Assembly: GCA_947166335.1 (NCBI GenBank)
Contig: CAMVDS010000002.1
Location: 1 to 64,000 of the forward strand
Direction of reading: 5' to 3'
DNA from: an uncultured Mollicutes bacterium
GTDB taxonomy: Bacteria > Bacillota_I > Bacilli_A > Acholeplasmatales > JAEDCM01
DNA: 64,000 nucleotides
Every line of letters starts with the position of its first letter. The first letter of the stretch is position 1. Below are positions 43,867 to 51,578 of the stretch, in pieces. The notes beneath the pieces were generated by a model. The model saw only the letters and a list, made by a program, of their open reading frames with translations. It did no database searches and was not told where the DNA came from. The position numbers and the translations under genes were made by a program.

Positions 43867-45240
43867 TTACTTGTTAATCTTTGGTAGTTTTTCAATTGAT
43901 TTAGCTAATTCTTCATCTGTTGGAATGTAATCAGACATTTCACCATCATGGAATTTTTGATAAGCTACTAAATCAAAGTAACCTGTACCAGTTAAGCCAA
44001 ATAAAATGTTTTTAGCTTCACCAGTTTCTTTACATTTTAAAGCTTCATCAATTGCTACCCTAATAGCATGACTTGATTCTGGAGCTGGAAGAATTCCTTC
44101 AGTTCTAGCAAACATTTCTGCTGCTTCAAATACTTTAGTTTGTTCAACGCTTCTAGCTTCAATTAACCCTTCATCATATAATTCTGATATGATTGGACTC
44201 ATACCATGATATCTTAATCCTCCAGCATGGTTAGCTGATGGAATGAAATCAGAACCTAGTGTATACATTTTAGCTAGTGGACAAATTCTACCTGTATCTG
44301 CAAAGTCATATGCATATACACCACGAGTTAAACTAGGGCAACTAGCTGGTTCAACAGCAATGAACTTATAATCAGCTTCTCCTCTTAATTTTTGACCCAT
44401 GAACGGAGACATTAATCCACCAAGGTTAGATCCACCACCTGCACAACCAATGATGATATCAGGTTTAACACCAATCTTTTCGAATGCTTTTTGAGCTTCA
44501 AGACCAATGATTGATTGATGTAATAATACTTGGTTTAATACTGAACCTAGGATATATCTATATCCTGGTGTTTTTACTGCTACTTCTACAGCTTCACTAA
44601 TTGCGCATCCAAGTGAACCTGTTGTTCCTGGATGCTCAGCTAAAATAGCTTTACCGATTTCTGTAGTCATTGATGGAGATGGTGTTACTGTTGCACCATA
44701 AGTTCTCATAACTTCTCTTCTAAATGGTTTTTGTTCATAACTTACTTTAACCATGTAAACTTTAGCATCCATATGGAAGAATGCACTAGCCATTGATACT
44801 GCTGTACCCCATTGACCTGCTCCTGTTTCTGTAGTTACACCCTTTAAACCTTGTTTTTTAGCGTAGTATACTTGAGCTACTGCACTATTTAACTTATGAG
44901 ATCCTGAAGTGTTATTTCCTTCAAATTTATAATAGATATGTGCTGGTGTACCTAGAGCTTCTTCTAAGAAATAAGCTCTTACTAGTGGTGATGGTCTATA
45001 CATTTTATAGAACTTTTGAATTTCTTCTGGAATATCAAAGTATCTTGTATCATTGTCTAATTCTTGTTTTGCTAATTCTTCACAGAATACTGGAGTTAAA
45101 TCTTCTAATGTTGCTGGTTTACCAGTAGCTGGATTTAGTAGGGGAGCTGGTTTAATTTTCATATCAGCTCTAACATTATACCATTGTGTAGGAATCTCGT
45201 TTTCCTCTAAATATACTTTATACTTTTCGTTATCTTTCAT
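43867..45240 (-). CDS. trpB2: Tryptophan synthase beta chain, TrpB2 type
   Basis: A 457-residue PLP enzyme of the TrpB2 branch, recognised by the long N-terminus (NVRADMKIKPAPLLNPATGK) and RPSPLVRAYFLEEALG. The PLP lysine is in KFEGNNTSGSHKLNSA near residue 113, with phosphate binding by the GCAGGGSNLGGL loop near 265. TrpB2 joins indole and serine to make tryptophan and often works without TrpA. No trpA, trpC or other trp gene is in the window, so indole salvage is the likely role. The gene is controlled by a Trp-specific T-box leader, so it responds to uncharged tRNA-Trp. GGAGGATATAAAA precedes the ATG. Confidence 0.93.
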   Translation of the reverse strand: MKDNEKYKVYLEENEIPTQWYNVRADMKIKPAPLLNPATGKPATLEDLTPVFCEELAKQELDNDTRYFDIPEEIQKFYKMYRPSPLVRAYFLEEALGTPAHIYYKFEGNNTSGSHKLNSAVAQVYYAKKQGLKGVTTETGAGQWGTAVSMASAFFHMDAKVYMVKVSYEQKPFRREVMRTYGATVTPSPSMTTEIGKAILAEHPGTTGSLGCAISEAVEVAVKTPGYRYILGSVLNQVLLHQSIIGLEAQKAFEKIGVKPDIIIGCAGGGSNLGGLMSPFMGQKLRGEADYKFIAVEPASCPSLTRGVYAYDFADTGRICPLAKMYTLGSDFIPSANHAGGLRYHGMSPIISELYDEGLIEARSVEQTKVFEAAEMFARTEGILPAPESSHAIRVAIDEALKCKETGEAKNILFGLTGTGYFDLVAYQKFHDGEMSDYIPTDEELAKSIEKLPKINK

Positions 45241-45266
45241 TTTTATATCCTCCTAAATTTTAAAAA

Positions 45267-45480
45267 TAAAAAACTTTCTACCCGTTAGGATAGAAAGTAT
45301 AAATTTCTATTGTGCCACCTAAACACGTACCATCATACATGCGCTATTATAACGGTTAGCCTCCGTCGCCCCTACTAAATTCGGTTTGCCCTCATAAGTC
45401 CATTCGTTAGAAGATTTAATACTGCATTTCACCATCGCAGCTCTCTAAAATTAAAAGTTTTCTAACTACTACTCTTAATC
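45267..45480 (-). ncRNA. T-box leader, Trp-specific, upstream of trpB2
   Basis: On the minus strand: stem I with the conserved AGAGAGCTGCGATGGTGAAA block, a specifier loop GAATGGACTT (codon TGG = Trp, complement at 45400-45402), the T-box AGGTGGCAC (45311-45320), and a terminator (ACTTTCTA / TAGAAAGT, 45273-45298, plus T-run). The T-box bulge TGGC pairs with the GCCA end of a tRNA with discriminator G, as tRNA-Trp has in Firmicutes, which supports the assignment. Confidence 0.9.
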
Positions 45481-45502
45481 ATTGGTTTGTAACTACATTT
45501 TT

Positions 45503-45532
45503 ATTTTACATCCGTTTTTATTTTATTGTCAA
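45503..45532 (-). promoter_or_regulatory. Promoter of the trpB2 T-box transcript
   Basis: TTGACA (45527-45532) and TAAAAT (45503-45508) are 18 bases apart on the minus strand, upstream of the T-box stem I. Confidence 0.7.
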
Positions 45533-45540
45533 TATCTTTT

Positions 45541-46002
45541 TTAACTATTTTTTTGATTTTTCCAATATGATAGATTTGGCAAAATGTTTCTCATGTATTT
45601 TTCAGCTTGCTCAGCACTAAAGTTTTCATTTGTCATATGAGGAATACATACTTTAATTAAATCATCCATATTATGATATGTGTATTTTCCTTTATCATAA
45701 CACCACATACAATAATCTTCATTAAAATCACCATTTTCTTCCTTGCTTATTAATGAATCTTCTAGTGGCATACCACAACATTGACAAATAAGCTTTCTAG
45801 GACTACCAAGTAATGTATTAATCGATACATTATAGTATTTAGATAATAATTTTAATGTTTCAGTATTTGGAATAGTCTCACCTGTTTCCCAGCGTGAAAC
45901 TGCTTGTCTTGTGACAAATAATTCTTTTGCAAGGTCATCTTGTGATAAACCTTTATTCTCTCTTAATTTTAATAATACTTCTTTTGTTTCCATTTTATTC
46001 AC
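45541..46002 (-). CDS. XRE-family regulator fused to a zinc-ribbon domain
   Basis: A 153-residue protein: residues ~8-62 are a classic XRE helix-turn-helix (KLRENKGLSQDDLAKELFVT, RQAVSRWETGETIPN). Residues ~72-110 are a zinc ribbon (CQCCGMPLEDS ... DYCMWCYDKG, PF12674-type) with four cysteines. This fusion is known in Firmicute regulators whose ligand is unknown; a metal or redox sensor is plausible. It precedes the trpB2 unit on the same strand but after its own ribosome site and far from the T-box, so it is likely separate. Confidence 0.85.
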   Translation of the reverse strand: MNKMETKEVLLKLRENKGLSQDDLAKELFVTRQAVSRWETGETIPNTETLKLLSKYYNVSINTLLGSPRKLICQCCGMPLEDSLISKEENGDFNEDYCMWCYDKGKYTYHNMDDLIKVCIPHMTNENFSAEQAEKYMRNILPNLSYWKNQKNS

Positions 46003-46060
46003 TCCTTACAATTTAATTATATAAAGGATATATTCAATAATCAAGCAACTGTCTGTTGCT

Positions 46061-46083
46061 AAAAAGGCTGGTAAAAACCAGCC
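46061..46083 (-). terminator. Terminator after the DprA-like gene
   Basis: GGCTGGT-TTTT-ACCAGCC on the minus strand is followed by T5, directly after the stop codon. It ends the DprA-like/PRTase unit. Confidence 0.85.
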
Positions 46084-46084
46084 C

Positions 46085-46921
46085 TTAAACTATTTTTGAT
46101 TCTATTTTTTTTAAGTCGGCTTCACAATCAACGTCTATGTATTCATCTGCTAATAGCAGATTATTTCCTTTAATTGCATAGACAGTTTTTTTATCTTCTC
46201 TTGATTTTTTCATTGCAATAGTTGTACCACTATCGTTTTGTGCTTGAATAACTAAAACAACACTAGATAGCAAACTTTGAATTATATCTCTTTGAGCATA
46301 ATTTCTTTTGTTGAATTGTGTTCCTGTACTATATTCAGAAATTAGTAGTCCACCTTTTTCTACTATTGCACTAGCCAAGCCTTTGTTTGATATTGGTTGG
46401 ATATTATCGCATGAAAAAGGTAATACAGCAATAGTATATCCATTATTGTCTATACATGTTTTATGAGCTATAGTATCAGATCCTATTGCTAGTCCACTTA
46501 CAACTGTATATCCTTTTTCCGAGAAATATTTAGTTGCAATTTCTCCTTTTTGGGAAAATTTATCACTTATTTTTCTTGTGCCAATAATAGCAATGGATGG
46601 TGTGTTTAAAAGAGTTATATTGCCTATATAATACAATAATAGGCATTTATCTCTTCCTTCATATAACTTTTTAGGAAACAAATCATCAAATAATGATATA
46701 ACTTTTATACCTTTAGCATTATTATTGGCTATTGTTTTATTTGCTAAAATTGCTTCTTTTTTTAATTCTTCTAATTCTACCTCATCAAATTCCAAATCAA
46801 GACCATTAATGCATTCTTCAAAGTCAAAACAATGTTTCTCTAAATATGAATATACTTTTTTTGGTCCCCAACCTTTATGACTTAATAAGGCTATAATCAA
46901 TTCGTTTCTAGTCATTATCAA
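46085..46921 (-). CDS. DprA-like (LOG/Rossmann) protein, antitoxin-like partner of the PRTase
   Basis: A ~277-residue protein matching the DprA Rossmann core: VVSGLAIGSDTIAHKTCIDN, then TIAVLPFSCDNIQPISNKGL, LISEYSTGTQFNKRNYAQRD and DSGTTIAMKKSREDKKTVYA. The first ~75 residues form a small helical domain. Housekeeping DprA loads RecA on incoming ssDNA; this one overlaps the 3' end of a Sel1-PRTase gene, which is the gene order of ShosTA toxin-antitoxin/defence pairs (PRTase toxin, DprA-like antitoxin). The start is either TTG 46921, six bases after GGAGAGG, or ATG 46915, twelve bases after it. It could instead be the organism's DprA; no dprA context (topA) is seen. Confidence 0.8.
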   Translation of the reverse strand: MIMTRNELIIALLSHKGWGPKKVYSYLEKHCFDFEECINGLDLEFDEVELEELKKEAILANKTIANNNAKGIKVISLFDDLFPKKLYEGRDKCLLLYYIGNITLLNTPSIAIIGTRKISDKFSQKGEIATKYFSEKGYTVVSGLAIGSDTIAHKTCIDNNGYTIAVLPFSCDNIQPISNKGLASAIVEKGGLLISEYSTGTQFNKRNYAQRDIIQSLLSSVVLVIQAQNDSGTTIAMKKSREDKKTVYAIKGNNLLLADEYIDVDCEADLKKIESKIV

Positions 46922-48623
46922 AATCTACCTCTCCGTATTTACATGTTTTAGAAAGGGATAGACAAACCACTTCTTTAGCATCGCGATTTAGCAACAAACA
47001 TCTACATGCAATCATAGTTGCTCCAGAAGTTGTAATATCGTCTATAACTAATATTCTCTTCCCTTTAACATCGTATTTCTTGTTTATAACAATTGTTTCC
47101 AAATCTGATTTATAGCTAGTGTTATGTGATGAAGAATGCTTTTCTGGAACAGTCACTGTTCTTACAATCAAATCTTTAGCCACTATTTTTTCACGTGGTA
47201 TATTACATTCATCCATCAAAAGCGAAACATTATTAATATAATCAATTGAACTATGTCTTGGGGCAAAGCAAATAATCCAATCCCCATTTAATTGCCTTAA
47301 GAAATTTGATATTCTGAAAGGATAATTAATAACATATTGTTTCTTGTAGCTATTTATAAGATATACACCATTTTTTATATCTAAAATTGTATTGGTTCTT
47401 AACCTTTTTCTCTTGTCAGTATGATAATCATCAGACTTAGTAGGATAATATAATTTAAAATAATATATGTTATTCTCATTAGGATTTATAGAAACGTACC
47501 CATCACCACACATAAATGTATAATTATCAGTCTCGTAGCTTTCATATCTTTGTGTTTGATAAATATTATTAAAGAAACAATCGTTTGATCTTGAATCATA
47601 TCTATTACTTTCTTTTCTCTTGATAGATTCAACATATGATGTTATCTGACTACTAAGATTTTTATCAATTACAATATAAGGTTCAACTCCATCTTTATGT
47701 GCTTTAGCTATAGCATTAAATAAGTTGCAGAAATCCTCAGAAGACCATCTTTCAATTGTGTCGATATTCACTTTATTTCTAATTAAAAATGAGCCAATTA
47801 TACCTTGTTTTTTAATTTTTGTTATGATTGTTTTCCCGTTATATTCCGATTTTTTTGCTCCATTTATTTCGAAAAAATATGACTCTGCTAATACAAAATA
47901 CAAATAGTCTAAAACATTATTTCTTTTATAATCATTTGATATTTTGTTGAAACAGTTCATAATATTAGCAATTGTCTGGTTATCACTTATATTTTTACAA
48001 TTATCTATTTCGTATTTCCCGTATCTCTCGTAGAAATCATCTACAAATAATAAGCATGTTTCTTTATTAGAATAATTATTTATTATCATACCTACTTCAC
48101 TAAATTTTTTTACACTGTCTGCCTGATATAATAAAAACTCAACTTCTTCACGTAAATAGTCTTCTTCCCATCCAATTAATCTTGCATAAAGTCTATCTGA
48201 AAAATCTTTGGCTTCATCTCGCCATGTATGTATTTTTTCAAAAAAAGACTTAAAAGCATTAACATCCCTTTTATTAATTTGCTTTTTTATATAATCAAGT
48301 TTATTGACAATAAGGCCAATATCATATTCATCTATTCTTTTCGACTTAATTCTCCAATCTATAAAGGCAAAAGGATCTTTTCTTCCATATGAACTATTCG
48401 AATGCATTTCTGACAATTCAAACATTGCATCTTCATCACCATTATTTGCAGCTTCTAATAAAAAATCAAAAGCTTTATCATAATTGCTTTTAATGTCTCT
48501 ATATATTAATCCTAATTTAAGGTCTACTTCTTTATTTCCTTTTTCTTTTTCTTCAATAAGCTTATCTATTTCAAAATAAATATCTTTCCCTTCAAGCGAA
48601 TCAATATAGTCGATAGCGTTCAT
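46908..48623 (-). CDS. Sel1-repeat protein with C-terminal phosphoribosyltransferase domain (ShosT-like)
   Basis: A 571-residue protein. The N-terminus has Sel1-like repeats (NYDKAFDFLLEAANNGDEDA, near residue 50). The middle is helical and of unknown family. The last ~130 residues are a type I PRTase: APRHSSIDYINNV, then the PRPP loop ILVIDDITTSGATMIACR near residue 536, close to ComFC-like proteins. ATG 48623 follows AGAAGGGAAAAAT. It overlaps the DprA-like gene by 8-14 bases, implying coupled expression. A toxin or nucleotide-modifying effector held by the DprA-like partner is the inferred role; the Sel1 fusion is not something I know from ShosT. Confidence 0.7.
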   Translation of the reverse strand: MNAIDYIDSLEGKDIYFEIDKLIEEKEKGNKEVDLKLGLIYRDIKSNYDKAFDFLLEAANNGDEDAMFELSEMHSNSSYGRKDPFAFIDWRIKSKRIDEYDIGLIVNKLDYIKKQINKRDVNAFKSFFEKIHTWRDEAKDFSDRLYARLIGWEEDYLREEVEFLLYQADSVKKFSEVGMIINNYSNKETCLLFVDDFYERYGKYEIDNCKNISDNQTIANIMNCFNKISNDYKRNNVLDYLYFVLAESYFFEINGAKKSEYNGKTIITKIKKQGIIGSFLIRNKVNIDTIERWSSEDFCNLFNAIAKAHKDGVEPYIVIDKNLSSQITSYVESIKRKESNRYDSRSNDCFFNNIYQTQRYESYETDNYTFMCGDGYVSINPNENNIYYFKLYYPTKSDDYHTDKRKRLRTNTILDIKNGVYLINSYKKQYVINYPFRISNFLRQLNGDWIICFAPRHSSIDYINNVSLLMDECNIPREKIVAKDLIVRTVTVPEKHSSSHNTSYKSDLETIVINKKYDVKGKRILVIDDITTSGATMIACRCLLLNRDAKEVVCLSLSKTCKYGEVDFDND

Positions 48624-48679
48624 ATTTTTCCCTTCTTTCACATTATTTATATAGTTCTTCCTATTTATCATTATAGCAA

Positions 48680-48703
48680 AAAAAGACTAGATTTCTCTAG
48701 CCT
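48680..48703 (-). terminator. Terminator 5' of the Sel1-PRTase gene
   Basis: AGGCTAGA-GAAA-TCTAGTCT on the minus strand is followed by T7, after the ppdK stop. It insulates the PRTase/DprA pair from ppdK. Confidence 0.8.
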
Positions 48704-48726
48704 TTTATGTATAAAAGTATGTTTAA

Positions 48727-51408
48727 TTATTTCTTGAAAATTGATTTAATTTTTCCAAGTGTACTATTTTGCTTTTCTTTAATAGCAGCTTGTGCAGCAG
48801 CAAGTCTAGCAATTGGTACTCTAAATGGAGAACATGAAACGTAATCTAAGCCAATAGCATTACAGAATTCAATTGAAGATGGATCTCCACCATGTTCACC
48901 ACAAATACCAAAATGTAAGTTCTTGTTTTCTGGTTTTCCAAGCTTGATAGCTGTCTTCATTAATGAACCAACACCATTTTGGTCAAGTCTAGCGAATGGA
49001 TCTTGTTCAAAGATTTTTTCTTTATAGTAAGCACTTAAGAACTTACCAGAGTCATCTCTAGAGAAACCAAATGTCATTTGTGTTAAGTCGTTAGTACCGA
49101 AGCAGAAGAAATCTGCTTGTTTAGCGATTTCATCAGCTGTTAATGCAGCACGAGGAATTTCAATCATAGTACCGACTTTGTATTCTAATTTAGCATTAGC
49201 ATTCTTAATTTCTTCATCAGCAACTTTAACAACGATATCCTTAACGAACTTTAATTCCTTAGCATCACATGATAGTGGAATCATGATTTCAGGAACGATC
49301 TTATATCCACATTCCTTATTTACATTGATAGCTGCTCTAATAACTGCTCTAGTTTGCATCTTAGCAATTTCTGGATAAGTTACAGCAAGTCTTAAACCTC
49401 TATGACCCATCATTGGGTTGAATTCATGTAATGAATCGATGATAGCCTTAATTTGTTCAACAGTCTTACCTTGAGTCTTTGCTAAAGCAGCAATGTCAGC
49501 TTCTTCTGTTGGAACGAATTCATGTAGAGGTGGATCTAGATAACGGATTGTAACGGCATAGCCTTTACAAGCCTTATATAATTCTTCAAAGTCTTTTTGT
49601 TGCATTGGTAGAATCTTAGCAAGAGCATTTTCTCTTTCTTCTAGAGTATCAGAGCAAATCATTTCTCTAAATGCACCGATTCTTGCAGGATCAAAGAACA
49701 TATGTTCTGTACGGCATAGGCCAATACCTTCTGCACCAAGTTCCATAGCTTTAGCAGCATCTTTAGGTGTATCAGCGTTAGTTCTAACAGCCATTCTCTT
49801 ATATTTATCAGAAAGTTTCATGATTCTTCCGAAATATCCTGAGTTTGGATCAGCTGGAACTGTCTTAATGATTCTATCATAAATCTTACCAGTTGTACCA
49901 TCTAGAGAAATTTCTGAACCTTCAACAAATTTCTTACCAGCTAAAATGAAGTATTTTTCTTCTTCATGCATTTCAATTTCACCACATCCTGAAACGCAGC
50001 AAGTACCCATACCACGAGCAACTACGGCAGCATGTGAAGTTTGTCCACCACGAACAGTTAAGATACCTTGAGCGAACTTCATACCTTCGATATCTTCTGG
50101 TGATGTTTCAAGTCTAACTAATACTACTTTCTTTCCAGCTTTACCTGCTTCTACAGCATCTTCTGGAGTAAATACTACAGTACCAGCAGCAGCACCTGGA
50201 GATGCAGCAATTGCCTTACCTACTACATTATTTTTATCAGCAGCCTTTAAGTCAGCTGTATCAAATGTAGGGTGTAGTAACATATCTAAAGTCTTAGCAT
50301 CAATTTGTAGTAATGCTTCTTCTTCAGTAATCATATTTTCATCAATTAAATCACAAGCAATACGGATAGCTGCAGCTGCAGTACGTTTACCGTTTCTTGT
50401 TTGTAACATATATAATTTACCTTTTTCAATAGTAAATTCCATATCTTGCATATCTCTATAATGATTTTCTAGAGTTTTACATACATCTTGGAATTGTTTA
50501 TAAACATCAGGTAATACTTCTGCCATCTTACTAATAGGCATTGGTGTTCTAACACCGGCAACAACGTCTTCACCTTGTGCATTCATTAAGAATTCACCCA
50601 TTAAACCTTTTTCACCAGTAGCAGGGTTTCTTGTGAAGGCAACACCTGTACCACAGTCATCACCCATGTTACCAAATGCCATCATTTGTACGTTAACAGC
50701 TGTACCCCAGCTATATGGAATGTCATGATCCATTCTATATACGTTAGCTCTTGGGTTATCCCATGATTTAAATACAGCTTTAATAGCTTCGAATAATTGT
50801 TCTTTTGGATCAGATGGGAAGTCTTTTCCAAGTGCAGCTTTATATTTAGCTTTGAACTCATTAGCTAATTCTTTTAAGTCATCAGCTGTTAATTCAACGT
50901 CGTAAGTTACACCTTTCTTTTCTTTCATTTCATCAATTAGAACTTCAAAGTCCTTCTTAGAAACTTCCATAACTACATCTGAGAACATTTGAATAAATCT
51001 TCTATAGCAGTCATAAGCCCATCTAGCGTTACCACTCTTGTTTGCTAATACTTCAACAACTTCTTCGTTTAAACCTAAGTTAAGGATAGTATCCATCATA
51101 CCTGGCATTGAAGCTCTAGCTCCACTTCTTACAGAAACTAGTAGTGGATTTTCGTGGTCACCAAATTTCTTACCTGTGATTTCCTCTAATTTTGAAATGT
51201 TTTGCATAATTTCAGCTTGGATATCTGAATTGATTTGTCTACCATCTTCATAGTACTTTGTACATGCTTCAGTAGAAATTGTAAATCCTTGTGGTACTGG
51301 AAGGCCAATGTTAGTCATTTCAGCTAAGTTAGCACCCTTACCACCTAGAAGTTCACGCATCTTTGCGTTACCTTCGCTAAATAAATAAACATACTTGTTT
51401 TTAGCCAT
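48727..51408 (-). CDS. ppdK: Pyruvate, phosphate dikinase
   Basis: An 893-residue enzyme with the full plan: N-terminal ATP-grasp (KYVYLFSEGNAKMRELLGGK opening), swivelling domain with the phosphohistidine in TVRGGQTSHAAVVARGMG near residue 450, and C-terminal TIM barrel (FCFGTNDLTQMTFGFSRDD, GICGEHGGDPSSIEFC). It interconverts pyruvate, ATP and Pi with PEP, AMP and PPi, used by many anaerobes as a glycolytic step. ATG 51408 follows AAAGGAGTTAAAAAAA; the frame from 51429 begins on that ribosome site. It is monocistronic with its own terminator. Confidence 0.97.
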   Translation of the reverse strand: MAKNKYVYLFSEGNAKMRELLGGKGANLAEMTNIGLPVPQGFTISTEACTKYYEDGRQINSDIQAEIMQNISKLEEITGKKFGDHENPLLVSVRSGARASMPGMMDTILNLGLNEEVVEVLANKSGNARWAYDCYRRFIQMFSDVVMEVSKKDFEVLIDEMKEKKGVTYDVELTADDLKELANEFKAKYKAALGKDFPSDPKEQLFEAIKAVFKSWDNPRANVYRMDHDIPYSWGTAVNVQMMAFGNMGDDCGTGVAFTRNPATGEKGLMGEFLMNAQGEDVVAGVRTPMPISKMAEVLPDVYKQFQDVCKTLENHYRDMQDMEFTIEKGKLYMLQTRNGKRTAAAAIRIACDLIDENMITEEEALLQIDAKTLDMLLHPTFDTADLKAADKNNVVGKAIAASPGAAAGTVVFTPEDAVEAGKAGKKVVLVRLETSPEDIEGMKFAQGILTVRGGQTSHAAVVARGMGTCCVSGCGEIEMHEEEKYFILAGKKFVEGSEISLDGTTGKIYDRIIKTVPADPNSGYFGRIMKLSDKYKRMAVRTNADTPKDAAKAMELGAEGIGLCRTEHMFFDPARIGAFREMICSDTLEERENALAKILPMQQKDFEELYKACKGYAVTIRYLDPPLHEFVPTEEADIAALAKTQGKTVEQIKAIIDSLHEFNPMMGHRGLRLAVTYPEIAKMQTRAVIRAAINVNKECGYKIVPEIMIPLSCDAKELKFVKDIVVKVADEEIKNANAKLEYKVGTMIEIPRAALTADEIAKQADFFCFGTNDLTQMTFGFSRDDSGKFLSAYYKEKIFEQDPFARLDQNGVGSLMKTAIKLGKPENKNLHFGICGEHGGDPSSIEFCNAIGLDYVSCSPFRVPIARLAAAQAAIKEKQNSTLGKIKSIFKK

Positions 51409-51529
51409 TTTTTTTAACTCCTTTTCCATAGTTTCTCATTTGAGATATAAATATTATAACATAATATATATAACAATTTCAATTATAAGAAAACGCATTA
51501 CATTTTATTTTTTCCTATTTCTTTAACAA

Positions 51530-51558
51530 GATAAAACGCTCCTTTGAAGAAGCGTTTT
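51530..51558 (-). terminator. Terminator of the GH9 gene
   Basis: AAAACGCT / AGCGTTTT stem on the minus strand, with a weak T-rich tail, about 20 bases after the stop codon. Confidence 0.6.
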
Positions 51559-51578
51559 ATTATGTTTTGTTACTTATT

